DNA of 64,000 bases from Rickettsiella endosymbiont of Rhagonycha lignosa. Its GTDB lineage: Bacteria; Pseudomonadota; Gammaproteobacteria; Diplorickettsiales; Diplorickettsiaceae. The stretch spans positions 1,044,001 through 1,108,000 of the forward strand of contig NZ_OZ035011.1 of assembly GCF_964031165.1 (NCBI RefSeq), read 5' to 3'. Positions 35,752-45,030 of the stretch are shown here, in pieces. Position numbers and translations under genes: made by a program. Under the pieces are notes generated by a model. It made no database searches and was not told the DNA's origin. It saw only the letters and a program-made list of their open reading frames with translations. Each line of letters begins with the position of its first letter. Positions within the stretch are counted from its first letter, which is position 1.

Positions 35752-36450
35752 TTATTCACTTTTTTCAGCTGAATCTGTCGCTTTGATCATTCGCATCACG
35801 TTTTCGATTGAGTCATAGCGGCAGTCAGGGCGTAAACGATCAATGTAAAGCTCAGCATTTAAATGACCGATTTCATGTTGGATCAAACGGGCTAAAAATC
35901 CCCGTGCTACACCATTTATTTCCTTACCTTCAGGTGTGTAAGCAGTGTAATGAATTTCGTTATAACGATATACCTCTCCCATTTTATCCGGTACTGAAAA
36001 ACACCCTTCCCAATCTTTATTCTCGCCAGCAGCTTCCACTGGCGTATACGATGGATTAATTAAAACCGTAGGTGGCACCACATCATAAACGTCTTTACGT
36101 CTCGCTTTTGCGGATTCAGGGACTTGAATAATAATAATCCGCAGTGCATGACCCACTTGTGGCGCTGCCAATCCTGCTGGATTGCCTAAAGGACTTTTTA
36201 GATCATTAAAAAAAATTCGAAAGTCTTGAATAAATTGTTGGGTTTCGCTATCGAGTGGAAACTTAATCGCTTTAGCCGGCGTTCTTAATACACTATGTTC
36301 AGGGCTATCCAATGTGACTAATTGCAATGCTTGATGAGATGACGCAGACGTCTTATTTAAATTATTTGTCATTGTTTCAGTACCCGAATAACTAGAAAGT
36401 AGGAAATAACTCAAGCTTAAGTAGGCAATGAGTATGAATATCTTTATCAT
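35752..36450 (-). CDS. def: peptide deformylase with an N-terminal hydrophobic extension
   Basis: A 232-residue deformylase that removes formyl from the initiator Met. Motif I is GLAAPQVG (93-100), motif II EGCFSVP with the metal Cys150, and motif III QHEIGHL with His192 and His196. These differ from the usual EGCLS and QHExDHL by Phe for Leu and Gly for Asp. The first ~20 residues (MIKIFILIAYLSLSYFLLSS) are hydrophobic and look like a signal peptide or anchor, unusual for a cytosolic enzyme. An internal Met27 could give a soluble form of ordinary length. The fmt gene that usually follows def is absent, so this may be a second, specialised copy. Confidence 0.85.
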   Translation of the reverse strand: MIKIFILIAYLSLSYFLLSSYSGTETMTNNLNKTSASSHQALQLVTLDSPEHSVLRTPAKAIKFPLDSETQQFIQDFRIFFNDLKSPLGNPAGLAAPQVGHALRIIIIQVPESAKARRKDVYDVVPPTVLINPSYTPVEAAGENKDWEGCFSVPDKMGEVYRYNEIHYTAYTPEGKEINGVARGFLARLIQHEIGHLNAELYIDRLRPDCRYDSIENVMRMIKATDSAEKSE

Positions 36451-36493
36451 AGTGTATAATTTAACGTATAAATTTTTAACTTGATAGTCTGTT

Positions 36494-36868
36494 ATGGAAT
36501 TAAATCTCGATACTGGCGAAGGGCATTATCAGATACGTGCTTATGCTAAAGATTTTATTCAAGTTAATGATAAAAAAATCCGGCATAGTCTTATTATCAT
36601 GCCGAATCAGTTGATAGATCCTTGGCCCCCGCACTGTATTGCAGATTTAACCACAGATAATTTACAAACCATTGTCGATCTGCATCCAAGTATTGTATTA
36701 CTCGGTAGCGGCGAAAACTTAGCGTTTCCAGACCCTGCTGTATTAAATATGTTTTATCAACAGAAAATTGGCATTGAAGTCATGAATAATGGCGCTGCCT
36801 GCCGTACCTACACGGTGCTCATGTCTGAGGGACGAAAAGTAGCCGCTGCTTTGTTGATAGCGCAATAA
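36494..36868 (+). CDS. Mth938/NDUFAF3-like domain protein (DUF498)
   Basis: A 124-residue single-domain protein. The pattern fits the family: IRAYAKDFIQVNDKKIRHSLIIMP, PSIVLLGSGENLAFP, IGIEVMNNGAACRTYTVLMSEGRKVAAALL. The human relative NDUFAF3 assists complex I assembly; the role of bacterial members is unclear. It is divergent from def, whose start is 43 bp away, with a TATAAT in the gap (36454-36459). Confidence 0.85.
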   Translation: MELNLDTGEGHYQIRAYAKDFIQVNDKKIRHSLIIMPNQLIDPWPPHCIADLTTDNLQTIVDLHPSIVLLGSGENLAFPDPAVLNMFYQQKIGIEVMNNGAACRTYTVLMSEGRKVAAALLIAQ

Positions 36869-36937
36869 ATTTTTTGCATGGCTTCATCTCGACGCTAAAT
36901 TTCTCGATGCACAATATTTTTGTTACTTACTAGTAGA

Positions 36938-37354
36938 CTACTCCTTCGAAAACGCCCTACAACAAAACCCGACTACTCCAATACTCGCTCTCATAGTGTT
37001 TTTTGCATTCTCCCTAGTCGGGCTTTTAAAAAAACTAATAGTCGTTCCCGCAACGCCGATTAAAGCAGTGGCAGCTGCTCCGTATAATGCTCCATCTGCA
37101 GTATGCGGGGAATTCCGGGCGCAGCGTTCAACTGAATAGGAATTAGTCTCAGTAATGCACGGTTCTGATTGTAGTGCGTACACATATCCACAGCCGGCAC
37201 CCAAGGCTACGCCCACTAACGCACCAATAGAAATATTGACTGTCAATGCTCTTGCCCACCAGGCTATCGTCACTAATGTTTTTTTAAATTCAGAAATTAA
37301 TGCTGCACTGGGTGTCCCTTCTTGTACCGGTGTTGCAGAATAGGTTTGTGGCAT
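36938..37354 (-). CDS. hypothetical membrane protein
   Basis: A 138-residue protein with two glycine/alanine-rich hydrophobic segments: VNISIGALVGVALGAGCGYVY (~39-59) and DGALYGAAATALIGVAGTTI (~87-106), joined by a short loop with two cysteines. A TTTCCTTTT-rich purine-poor leader precedes it. The Gly-zipper-like helices could pair in a membrane. No family recognised; it is the first of three minus-strand membrane proteins of unknown role (36.9-39.1 kb). Confidence 0.5.
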   Translation of the reverse strand: MPQTYSATPVQEGTPSAALISEFKKTLVTIAWWARALTVNISIGALVGVALGAGCGYVYALQSEPCITETNSYSVERCARNSPHTADGALYGAAATALIGVAGTTISFFKSPTRENAKNTMRASIGVVGFCCRAFSKE

Positions 37355-37428
37355 ATTTTTTCCTTTTTTTAGTTTAATTGGCTGGTATATCCTGATGGAA
37401 ATTAACTTTCCAAATAAAAATTCATTAT

Positions 37429-38547
37429 TTATGATAGTTTTAATTCTTGAGAGAGTGCAGTAGGTGTTATAACTGGATTTTGTTCACGGTAAGTAAACAT
37501 CGGCCCGTACTTTAATTTATTGTTACTGTGAAAATCTTTGCCACTGTCAATAAAGTTTTCTGCTGCTTTTTCTTCAAGCAGAGTTGGTGTTAAATTTTCA
37601 TCAACCTCTTTAAACTTACTGTTAATTTTCTCATCTAATTGATTAGCTTTCTCACCTAATTTCTTCAACCCAGAAATAGTTTTCTCCAACTGCGCATATT
37701 GTTTATTTTCGGCTTTGATTTCAGCAGAGCTAAATAAATCTCGCATTCCCAAATACGTTGCGTAGACGAAACTGTTTAATGCGATAGGTCCAACCATAAT
37801 CAAAGCAAAGATATTTTCTAAAGTAAACAGTACTGAAATAGGAGCTAATACCATAACAGTCGTGGGGCCCATCAAAAATAATACCAAAATCAGTCCATAT
37901 AAAGCTAACCCTACAAAGGAAATTTTTGCAGAATATCGAAAAATTTTATTCCATGTTTCTTTATTCTTTTGTTTTCTGGAATGTGCGGGATGATTCTGCT
38001 TTTCTTGCTCTAATACTTGTATTTGATCGTTTAAACTGAGCTGCTCAAAGTCAAGATTTCCTTGAGCAAAAAGTTTAGGCGAAAAGCATTTAATCGCATT
38101 ATTAAGTTTAATGGATATTTCTTTAGATAAATCATTTTTTTCAGCAGCTAATTGGTTTAATTCAAGCAGAATTTTGTGAAAATGATCATAATGTTTATTT
38201 TGATTTTTTATTTTATCCGAACAAAATAAATCTCGTATCCATACATAAGTGTTAAATAAAGCCCAGGGAAGAAAACCAGTTCCTATTGATACAAATAGCA
38301 CTAAACTCAAAATACTTAAAATAAAAATTGGCAGGGTTACAACGGTCACAAACATTGTACTAAAATTAAAAATACAAAGACTAGCCACAAGGATCACGAA
38401 TAGAAAAAACGCAAAATTCTGCAATTTTTCTTCATCTTTTTTTCTTCGGATGTAAGCTGGAAGATTTTCGATTTGTTTATTTAATAGCTTTATTTTATTG
38501 GCTAAATTTTCTTCAAACTCTGTTAATTTTTGTTTAGTTTGCGACAT
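37429..38547 (-). CDS. hypothetical membrane coiled-coil protein with internal duplication
   Basis: A 372-residue protein made of two similar halves. Each half has a charged coiled-coil start, two or three membrane helices, then the motif RDLFxSxxIKxxNKxY and a second coiled coil. Half one has VWIRDLFCSDKIKNQNKHYD (~112-131) and half two has GMRDLFSSAEIKAENKQYAQ (~275-294). The layout suggests a membrane-bending or tethering protein, possibly acting at a host membrane. No family recognised, and no clear PmrA-like box close to the start. Confidence 0.5.
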   Translation of the reverse strand: MSQTKQKLTEFEENLANKIKLLNKQIENLPAYIRRKKDEEKLQNFAFFLFVILVASLCIFNFSTMFVTVVTLPIFILSILSLVLFVSIGTGFLPWALFNTYVWIRDLFCSDKIKNQNKHYDHFHKILLELNQLAAEKNDLSKEISIKLNNAIKCFSPKLFAQGNLDFEQLSLNDQIQVLEQEKQNHPAHSRKQKNKETWNKIFRYSAKISFVGLALYGLILVLFLMGPTTVMVLAPISVLFTLENIFALIMVGPIALNSFVYATYLGMRDLFSSAEIKAENKQYAQLEKTISGLKKLGEKANQLDEKINSKFKEVDENLTPTLLEEKAAENFIDSGKDFHSNNKLKYGPMFTYREQNPVITPTALSQELKLS

Positions 38548-38671
38548 AAATTCCCTTTAAGTTGAAACTTTATTCATTAAAGTTTAACATAGATTATTCA
38601 GTTTTTATTTAATCTACTTAACAAAGTTATAATTTAAAATTCTCTTTAATTATTTTTTAAATAGATATACA

Positions 38672-39103
38672 TTACCTATTCATGCTAGAGCCATTACTAT
38701 TTCCTAGCTTAATATCCTTCTCCTTTGCGGTTTCTTCTACTTTGAAAATTTTATATATGTAATTATTTCCATTCGCTGCATTTTTGCTTATCGAACTATC
38801 TGCACTGGTAAAAATTGGTGAAGGAGCCCTATTCGGATTTGGTTGAACAGTATTTGTATTTCCTGTGATAGAATTCAATTTCTTCATTATAGCCGTAAAC
38901 AAACGAGAAATTCCCGTTATCTCAATCAAATTAGGAAGTATCATTAGCATAAAAGCTGATGCAATTAGTAGACCCGCTGTTGCAAGCATAATCCCTACGC
39001 CTGGCACAGCAGTCAACGGGGCAACCAATATGAAAGCAATCATACCCACTACTAAAAATCGGGATATATCTTTGGCGCTAATGAAATTACTCATAATTTT
39101 CAA
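38672..39103 (-). CDS. hypothetical membrane protein
   Basis: A 143-residue protein with two adjacent hydrophobic segments: ISRFLVVGMIAFILVAPLTA (~13-32) and VGIMLATAGLLIASAFMLMI (~36-55). The C-terminal ~80 residues are polar, Asn/Ser/Pro-rich and probably disordered. No family recognised. It lies in the membrane-protein cluster upstream of the duplicated coiled-coil gene. Confidence 0.45.
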   Translation of the reverse strand: MKIMSNFISAKDISRFLVVGMIAFILVAPLTAVPGVGIMLATAGLLIASAFMLMILPNLIEITGISRLFTAIMKKLNSITGNTNTVQPNPNRAPSPIFTSADSSISKNAANGNNYIYKIFKVEETAKEKDIKLGNSNGSSMNR

Positions 39104-39189
39104 ATTCTTATTCTTATAATAGATAATGTCTGTTTATATATTTATTTAATAACAAGAACAATAATATAATACAAAGCTTTAGAAAAGCT

Positions 39190-39221
39190 TAAGCATATAA
39201 AAATTTATTTTTATATGCTTA
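39190..39221. terminator. perfect AT-rich hairpin downstream of the L,D-transpeptidase gene
   Basis: TAAGCATATAAAAA and its exact reverse complement, around a TTTA loop, form a 14-bp stem about 75 bp after the transpeptidase stop. There is no long T tail, so termination is probable but not certain. Confidence 0.45.
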
Positions 39222-39295
39222 GCACACTACCAACATTAAAAATAAATCTGTCATGGTGAGGTCGTACTAAAAAATATTCTGCTAAGCACCTAGCA

Positions 39296-40528
39296 TTAGA
39301 TAGGTGCTGGCAGATCATTCGTGAATTGTTCATTATTGGTAGGAAGCACTGGGTCGCGACCGTACACATCATCCCAAAAATGTAATACATCATTTTTATC
39401 CACCCAAGCAGTAATATATGTCAGGTGTATGGGTATCGGTGTTTTTAAATTGATCACCGTGGTACGTCCCGACTCTAAAGCTGCTTCAATACGCGGTCCC
39501 GCTTGCTGCAATGCAGGATCAAGCTCTTCTAATGCTTCAAGAAATTCAAACGGATCCTCTAAGCGCACACAGCCCGAACTGAATAAACGCCGTTCTGCAT
39601 CAAATAAATTTTTTGCTGGTGTATCATGAAGATACACGAGATGTGGGTTAGCAAATTCAAATTTAATTTGTCCCAAAGAATTATGTGGCCCTGGATCCTG
39701 ACGTAAAATATAACGTCCAGGATTTTTTTTCACGGCTAACCAATCCACGGCTTGTGGATTTAATTCTTTATTTGGTTGATTCGCCGCAAATACTCGAATG
39801 TGGCTACGACTTAAATAATTTGGATCACGCATCGCTTTAGGAATAACATCTCTGCGCGCAATTCCAGGGGGCACAGTCCAATAAGGATTTAATATGATAC
39901 GGGTGACATGAGAATTAATCTCTGGTGTTGGTCTAGAGGGTTTCCCCACTATCACTCGGGCGGTCAAAATGGCATGATGATCTTTAATTAACCGCAAACG
40001 ATGATCCGGTACATTAATCCAAATATAAGCAGGATTGGCTAAAGCAATCAGCCGCGACCAACGTTGTAAATTGAATTGAATTTGATGTAAACGTTCCGCC
40101 GCTGAAACATTCAGCGCTTGTCGTGTCGATGCACCTACGACACCATCATCGTTTAACCCATGACGTTCTTGAAACGAAGCAACAGCCTCTTCAACTTGCT
40201 CATCAAAATCATTCGCATTAGCGCCCCCTGTGCAAGCACTTTCTGCTAAATCCTCACTCGCACACAAACGCTGACGCAACACAACTACGGCGGGGTCTTG
40301 CATGCCCACCGACAACACATCCTTAGTCTGTATACGCGGCCAAGGGTGTTGTGCAGCCTGTTGATAAAATTCTAATTTCTTTTCCAAACGTAAATAGGCT
40401 GGAATAGATGAAGGCTGAGAATCAGTTTGCGCATACGCGAATGTAGCAAAAGAGAATAGGCTAAGCACCAAACCCACTTTAATTTTTTTTTGTTGTAAGC
40501 AACGCATTTTATTATCTTTTTTCATCAT
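39296..40528 (-). CDS. L,D-transpeptidase, YcbB/LdtD type
   Basis: A 410-residue exported enzyme that makes 3-3 peptidoglycan cross-links or attaches peptides. A signal sequence ([16 protein letters not shown], ~18-33) leads to a peptidoglycan-binding domain ([26 protein letters not shown], ~115-140). The YkuD catalytic domain has His301 in LVYLHDTP and Cys320 in [11 protein letters not shown]. The frame overlaps the ispG stop by 17 bp; the internal Met8 (at 40507) would remove the overlap. A second enzyme of this class sits at the right end of the window. Confidence 0.9.
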   Translation of the reverse strand: MMKKDNKMRCLQQKKIKVGLVLSLFSFATFAYAQTDSQPSSIPAYLRLEKKLEFYQQAAQHPWPRIQTKDVLSVGMQDPAVVVLRQRLCASEDLAESACTGGANANDFDEQVEEAVASFQERHGLNDDGVVGASTRQALNVSAAERLHQIQFNLQRWSRLIALANPAYIWINVPDHRLRLIKDHHAILTARVIVGKPSRPTPEINSHVTRIILNPYWTVPPGIARRDVIPKAMRDPNYLSRSHIRVFAANQPNKELNPQAVDWLAVKKNPGRYILRQDPGPHNSLGQIKFEFANPHLVYLHDTPAKNLFDAERRLFSSGCVRLEDPFEFLEALEELDPALQQAGPRIEAALESGRTTVINLKTPIPIHLTYITAWVDKNDVLHFWDDVYGRDPVLPTNNEQFTNDLPAPI

Positions 40529-41753
40529 AATGATTTACCACATACCCCTCGACAATTTCTTGAAACTGTTGGACGATATTATCACCACGCAAGGTAGCAA
40601 TTTTACGCCCATCGGCAAAGACCGGCGCAATGGGATGTTCACCGGTACCTGGTAAACTAATGCCAATATTTGCATGTTTACTTTCTCCCGGACCATTCAC
40701 AATACATCCCATGACGGCTAAAGATAAATTTTCTACACCATGGTATTGTTGTGACCAAACCGGCATACGTTCTTTAATATAGGCCTCGACCTGCTTGGCT
40801 AATTCTTGGAAATAACTACTGGTAGTACGTCCGCAGCCAGGACATGCTGACACTGAAGGCATAAAGGCTCGCAAGCCCATCGATTGTAAAATTTGCTGAC
40901 AGACAAGCACCTCGCGACTTCGATCGCCCCCCGGTTCAGGTGTTAATGAGGCCCGAATCGTGTCGCCGATACCTTCTTGTAATAAAACTGCCAAAGCTGC
41001 TGTAGTGGCAACTATCCCTTTGGAGCCCATCCCTGCTTCGGTTAAACCTAAATGAATCGCATACGAACAGCGCGCTGCTAAATTACGATGGATGGCAATT
41101 AAATCCTGCACGCGACTTACCTTACACGATAAAACGATTAGGCTCGCTGGCATACCCATTTTTTCAGCCAGCTCAGCGCTCAATAATGCTGATAATACTA
41201 AGGTCTCTTGCAGTACTTCCGCTGCAGAACGTGGATGCGCTAATTGGGCATTTTTATCCATCTGGCGTGCGCTCAAATCCTGGTCCAGGCTACCCCAATT
41301 CACACCTATCCGCACCGGCTTATTATACTTCAGTGCAACTTCTATCATCTGCGTGAATTGGGCATCGCGTTTCTCACCATAACCCACATTCCCAGGATTA
41401 ATACGGTATTTATCCAAGGCTTCAGCACAGTCTGGATAAGCCTTCAATAAACGGTGGCCATTGTAATGGAAATCTCCGACGATCGGCACAGAATAGCCTG
41501 CTTCACGGACTCTATCGCGGATAAAAGGCACTTGCTGGGCGGCTAGCTCGGTGTTGACGGTAATTCGGACTAATTCTGAACCTGATTGAGCTAATTCAAT
41601 GATTTGCTGGGCGGTGGCTGAAGCATCTTCGGTATCGGTATTGGTCATGGATTGCACGACGATAGGCGCCCCGCCGCCGAGCAGAACTGAACCTACTTGA
41701 ACGGGAGTGCTGATACGACGTAGAATCGGAGATGGGAGTTCAGATTCAGCCAT
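40512..41753 (-). CDS. ispG: 4-hydroxy-3-methylbut-2-en-1-yl diphosphate synthase
   Basis: A 413-residue enzyme of the MEP pathway that supplies IPP and DMAPP. The TIM-barrel part shows [29 protein letters not shown] and YRINPGNVG. The iron-sulfur part has CPGCGRT and GCIVNGPGE, whose cysteines hold the [4Fe-4S] cluster. Its product is the ultimate source of undecaprenyl phosphate for MraY and of any substrate for the terpene synthase at 53.4 kb. It is co-directional with the overlapping transpeptidase gene. Confidence 0.97.
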   Translation of the reverse strand: MAESELPSPILRRISTPVQVGSVLLGGGAPIVVQSMTNTDTEDASATAQQIIELAQSGSELVRITVNTELAAQQVPFIRDRVREAGYSVPIVGDFHYNGHRLLKAYPDCAEALDKYRINPGNVGYGEKRDAQFTQMIEVALKYNKPVRIGVNWGSLDQDLSARQMDKNAQLAHPRSAAEVLQETLVLSALLSAELAEKMGMPASLIVLSCKVSRVQDLIAIHRNLAARCSYAIHLGLTEAGMGSKGIVATTAALAVLLQEGIGDTIRASLTPEPGGDRSREVLVCQQILQSMGLRAFMPSVSACPGCGRTTSSYFQELAKQVEAYIKERMPVWSQQYHGVENLSLAVMGCIVNGPGESKHANIGISLPGTGEHPIAPVFADGRKIATLRGDNIVQQFQEIVEGYVVNHYDEKR

Positions 41754-41809
41754 AGCTTAGTAACTTCCTTTATTTTTTAAGTACGGATGAAAATAACAAT
41801 CTATTGCGG

Positions 41810-41815
41810 TATACT
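41810..41815 (+). promoter_or_regulatory. -10 element upstream of rpoH
   Basis: TATACT lies only 11 bp before the first possible ATG (41826), so a transcript from it would start near that codon. This favours the internal start at 41877. No good -35 is seen. Confidence 0.35.
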
Positions 41816-41876
41816 CTAGCACATTATGAAGTCAAGTGAACATACTAAAACAAGTCTAAAGACAAGGGAGATGGTT

Positions 41877-42749
41877 ATGAAAACTCACTTACAAACACTT
41901 TATCAATCCCTACCCATCAACAGCACCGATGCCTATATTGCGCGGTTAAAACAAATCCCGGTATTAAGTGCTGAGGAAGAAACGGAACTCGCCGAACGCT
42001 ATTATCACTATCAAGACCTAGTCGCTGCTAAAAAGCTTATTATTGCCAACCTACGTTTCGTCGTACATATTGCACAAACGTATATGGGCTACGGTCTTGC
42101 ACTCGCGGATCTGATTCAAGAAGGAAATATTGGTTTAATGAAAGCGGTTAAACGTTTTGACCCTAAAGTCGGCGTACGCCTGATCTCATTCGCTGTACAT
42201 TGGATCAAAGCAGAAATTCAAGAATATATCTTACGTAACTGGCGTATCGTCAAAATAGCCACCACGAAAGCGCAGCGTAAATTATTTTTTAATTTACGTA
42301 AAATGAAAACCCATTTAGGTTGGTTTAATCAAAAAGAGATCGAAGCCGTGGCACGCGATCTCGGTGTCAAACCAGAAACCGTGCGCGAAATGGAGTCGCG
42401 TTTGGCCTCTAACGATATGAGTTTAGATGTCAGTAGCGATGAAAATAACGATTCTAAAACCACGAGCTATCCATTAATCGATATGCATTTCGAAGATAAT
42501 CGTTACGATCCAGCCCGTTTACTGGAAGCCAGTGACACCATTGAGTCCAGCCAAGATCATTTACATAAAGCGCTGGCCAAACTAGACGAAAGAGAACAAA
42601 CCATTATCAGGGATCGTTGGCTCACCGAACCTAAAATTACCTTGCAAGAATTAGCCAATCGCTATCAAGTATCGGCTGAACGCGTGCGTCAACTCGAGCA
42701 AAAAGCGATTAAAGAGCTACGTCATGCGATCGAGGAGCAAGCGGCATGA
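41877..42749 (+). CDS. rpoH: RNA polymerase sigma-32 (heat-shock sigma factor)
   Basis: About 290 residues. The start [13 protein letters not shown] is chosen because AAGGGAG lies six bases before it; an ATG 51 bp upstream keeps the same frame but sits on the promoter. Region 2 reads [20 protein letters not shown] and [18 protein letters not shown]; the RpoH box is [13 protein letters not shown]; region 4 ends [17 protein letters not shown]. It directs transcription of chaperone and protease genes under heat or protein stress. Its stop overlaps the start of a small conserved-looking gene. Confidence 0.95.
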   Translation: MKTHLQTLYQSLPINSTDAYIARLKQIPVLSAEEETELAERYYHYQDLVAAKKLIIANLRFVVHIAQTYMGYGLALADLIQEGNIGLMKAVKRFDPKVGVRLISFAVHWIKAEIQEYILRNWRIVKIATTKAQRKLFFNLRKMKTHLGWFNQKEIEAVARDLGVKPETVREMESRLASNDMSLDVSSDENNDSKTTSYPLIDMHFEDNRYDPARLLEASDTIESSQDHLHKALAKLDEREQTIIRDRWLTEPKITLQELANRYQVSAERVRQLEQKAIKELRHAIEEQAA

Positions 42750-42892
42750 AATCTTTTGATAGAGATTTTGTCAGTGTTATTGATAAATTTCTAAGCGCTT
42801 TCGATAAACGACATCCTGAGAAATCCGCTTCTCAAGAAAAAGAAATTGAACAATACCAAGTACTGATGACGAAACGCGATATAAAAAACTGA
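42746..42892 (+). CDS. small protein coupled to rpoH
   Basis: A 48-residue frame begins [20 protein letters not shown] and ends [12 protein letters not shown]. Its ATG overlaps the rpoH stop (ATGA), a usual sign of translational coupling. It is charged and helical. Similar short proteins with a DKFL...FD..HP....Q..EI..YQ pattern occur in Coxiella and Legionella as I recall, without known function. It is easy to miss because of its size. Confidence 0.55.
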   Translation: MKSFDRDFVSVIDKFLSAFDKRHPEKSASQEKEIEQYQVLMTKRDIKN

Positions 42893-42906
42893 TACACACG
42901 CTTGAA

Positions 42907-43032
42907 TATACTCACAGCAATTGCATTTTTGACAATGCGCCGGGAGAATGAAGCAACCTTCGTTTATTCAAGATACATGAGGATTGCGAATTGAGCGACA
43001 ACACAGACAAAAATTTAAGTGCAAAGAGTGTA
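42907..43032. repeat. 126-bp dispersed repeat, full copy 1
   Basis: It begins TATACTCACAGCAATT and ends AAAAATTTAAGTGCAAAGAG plus TGTA. It aligns end to end with 62207-62331, with identical blocks TATACTCACAGCAATT, ATACATGAGGATTGCG and AACACAGACAAAAATTTAAG. The ends are imperfect inverted repeats (TATACTC...GTTTTTG against CAAAAATTTAAG...GAGTATA in copy 2). It is MITE-like, with no coding capacity. Confidence 0.7.
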
Positions 43033-43035
43033 CCT

Positions 43036-43674
43036 ATGTTTCTCGAAATTGAACTCAAACTCAGCATTGCTCCCGAAGATGTTAAGTTATTACTAATACA
43101 TCCTTTATTACAGCTCGCCTCCACCCAAGCTATTTCAGTAGAGCAACTCATCAGCCGCTATTTTGATACCTCAGATCTTGCTTTATGGCAACAAGGCCTA
43201 TCGATGCGCGTTCGTGAAGCCGGTGGGCGCACCATACAAACCTTAAAAACAACCGGTGAACAAATCGGCGATCTACAACATCGGCATGAATGGGATCAAC
43301 CGGTGACGCAAGACATGCCGAATATCCAACAATTTACCGATCCAAGCCTAATAGCCAAACTGCAAACTATCCTAGGCAACAAGCATTTGTTAGAATTATT
43401 TCATACTGACTTTCAACGCAGCTCATGGAACTTAAAAACAGAAAATGGAACGCAAATCGAATTAGTTTTAGATCAAGGTTTGGTCAAAACCGCAAACAAA
43501 CAAGCCGTTTTACATGAAATTGAGCTGGAATTAAAACATGGCGATAGTCAAGAACTGTATAAAATAGCCGAATTTCTCAAACAAAGCATTCCGCTTAGCG
43601 TAGAAACGCGTAGTAAGGCAGAACGGGGCTATTTGCTCTATAATGACAATAAAATGTCATCCAATTATGTATAG
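43036..43674 (+). CDS. CYTH-domain protein (triphosphate-binding, YgiF-like)
   Basis: A 212-residue protein beginning MFLEIELKLSIAPED, the ExExK signature of CYTH tunnel-fold enzymes, which act on inorganic triphosphate or similar substrates. Other blocks are SRYFDTSDLALWQQGLSMRVRE, IQTLKTT, EIELELKHGD and RSKAERGYLL. Only the CYTH domain is present; the CHAD domain of E. coli YgiF is missing. A longer frame from a TTG upstream would be encoded by the dispersed repeat tail and is rejected. Confidence 0.85.
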   Translation: MFLEIELKLSIAPEDVKLLLIHPLLQLASTQAISVEQLISRYFDTSDLALWQQGLSMRVREAGGRTIQTLKTTGEQIGDLQHRHEWDQPVTQDMPNIQQFTDPSLIAKLQTILGNKHLLELFHTDFQRSSWNLKTENGTQIELVLDQGLVKTANKQAVLHEIELELKHGDSQELYKIAEFLKQSIPLSVETRSKAERGYLLYNDNKMSSNYV

Positions 43675-43728
43675 TTAATCACCCCTAATTAGAGTAATAT
43701 CACCACAACTTAACAAGAACTTTATTGT

Positions 43729-44046
43729 ATGTTAGAAAACACAACCTCGCACAAAAGCCAAAGAGAAAAACTCATTCTAATAGAAGGAGTCACCGAAACT
43801 GGCGAAAAATTCAGGCCTAGTGACTGGGCTGAACGTATGTGCGGTTGTTTAGCTAGTTTTACTAACCGACGTATGGTGTACTCTCCACAACTGCGACCTA
43901 TGATCGATCAAGAAAGTCGCACCAAATGCCTCGTTCTCGATCCCAAGCTCAAAGAAACTAATCCCGATATTTTTGAGTGTATTATGAAATTTGCCGGTGA
44001 AAATCGCTTAAAAATCCACGAATCTTATACCGAGTCTGAAGATTAA
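43729..44046 (+). CDS. DUF3579 family protein
   Basis: A 105-residue cytoplasmic protein. It matches the conserved DUF3579 pattern: LIEGVTETGEKFRPSDWAER, the short block MCGCLASF, YSPQLRPM, KCLVLDPKLKETNPDIFE and FAGENRLKI. The function is unknown. It follows the CYTH gene by 54 bp in the same direction. The CGC in the middle could bind metal, but this is only inferred. Confidence 0.8.
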   Translation: MLENTTSHKSQREKLILIEGVTETGEKFRPSDWAERMCGCLASFTNRRMVYSPQLRPMIDQESRTKCLVLDPKLKETNPDIFECIMKFAGENRLKIHESYTESED

Positions 44047-44103
44047 ATCCCACATCAAAATATCGTTGTAGACAATTCTGATATGGGAAGTATGCTGATT
44101 AAT

Positions 44104-44859
44104 TTATATTTTTAGTGTCTGTTCACTTTGATTTTCATCTGTAGCTTTAATAGAATCCTTTTTGGAAAAAAATCCATTAAAATTTTGACATCCCGATAGA
44201 TCTGAATCATTATTTTGAATTGGGATATTCATATTTCTATTCATACTCATATAGGGATTTTCCAAAAAATTTTTAAAATCCTTAAATAATTTTTTTAAAA
44301 TTTCATCCTCATTTTTATCAGCCTCGAGGTGAAGAACCAAAGTTTTAAATACCTCATAAGCTAACTTATCTTGAAAATCATCTAGTACGTAAGGATTAGT
44401 AATTGTTTTTTTAATAGCATCGCCAAAATTACTTAAAATAATCTTGTTAAAGATTTCCTCATCACTTAAGGGTATCGCTGGTAAAGGTCTAGTAGTTGCA
44501 CTTTTAACATCAGTTACTTTTGTAACTTCAAAAACTCCATTTTTTTTATTATTTGCTTTTGATTGTTCATTAGAAGAAGAATTTAGAATATTTAAGCTAC
44601 GCATTGAACTGATATTCATATAATCTGGATAAGATATAGAATTTCCTTCCAAATTATCTTCTTTTAAATTTTTAATTGAATAGTTACTTATAAAATATGG
44701 ATCTAATTTAGCAACCCCGCCAAAAATTTGGGGATCTACTGGTCCCTTATTCTTTTTATTAGAAAATTTCTTACTCACTCCTCTTTTCAAGGTATCAAAA
44801 ATTCCATCTTCTTTTTTACTAGTATTCAATGTTGCTTTATTTTTATTATTGTTTGGCAT
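44104..44859 (-). CDS. hypothetical Asn/Lys-rich protein, effector candidate
   Basis: A 251-residue hydrophilic protein starting MPNNNKNKATLNTSKKEDG. It has a basic start (RGVSKKFSNKKNKG), a disordered Ser/Asn middle, a helical part (~130-190, NPYVLDDFQDKLAYEVFKTL) and an Asn-rich end. There is no membrane segment or signal peptide. Its promoter carries a PmrA-box-like repeat 46 bp before the start, and the divergent neighbour has one too. No family recognised. Composition and promoter suggest a secreted effector. Confidence 0.5.
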   Translation of the reverse strand: MPNNNKNKATLNTSKKEDGIFDTLKRGVSKKFSNKKNKGPVDPQIFGGVAKLDPYFISNYSIKNLKEDNLEGNSISYPDYMNISSMRSLNILNSSSNEQSKANNKKNGVFEVTKVTDVKSATTRPLPAIPLSDEEIFNKIILSNFGDAIKKTITNPYVLDDFQDKLAYEVFKTLVLHLEADKNEDEILKKLFKDFKNFLENPYMSMNRNMNIPIQNNDSDLSGCQNFNGFFSKKDSIKATDENQSEQTLKI

Positions 44860-44891
44860 TTGTTTTCACTCAGTAATGATTATCGCCAAAC

Positions 44892-44924
44892 ATCTTAGCT
44901 AAAAATAATTAAATAAAGATTAAT
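44892..44924 (-). promoter_or_regulatory. PmrA-box-like direct repeat with -10
   Basis: On the minus strand ATTAATCTT-TA-TTTAATTAT has half-sites starting at 44924 and 44913 (11 bp). TAAGAT (44897-44892) follows at the expected distance. It serves the 44.1-kb gene. Confidence 0.45.
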
Positions 44925-44972
44925 AATAAATTTAGATTTTCTTAAATCACCCTGCGTAACTAACTTTTATTA

Positions 44973-45003
44973 TTTAATTTTTCTTTAATAAAACACTTAT
45001 AAA
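44973..45003 (+). promoter_or_regulatory. PmrA-box-like direct repeat with -10
   Basis: TTTAATTTT-TC-TTTAATAAA has half-sites starting at 44973 and 44984 (11 bp). TATAAA (44998-45003) begins 14 bp after the second start. The box ends 39 bp before the ATG of the 45.0-kb gene. Confidence 0.45.
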
Positions 45004-45030
45004 CTAAGTTTTTTATGAGAGTAAAATAAA

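Noticed and set aside
38642-38661. TTTAAAAAA-TA-ATTAAAGAG on the minus strand before the duplicated coiled-coil gene
   Set aside because: Spacing is 11 bp, but it lies ~95 bp from the start in a very AT-rich stretch without an aligned -10.
42991-43035. N-terminal extension of the CYTH protein from a TTG
   Set aside because: These codons are the tail of the dispersed repeat; the CYTH signature starts directly at the ATG 43036.
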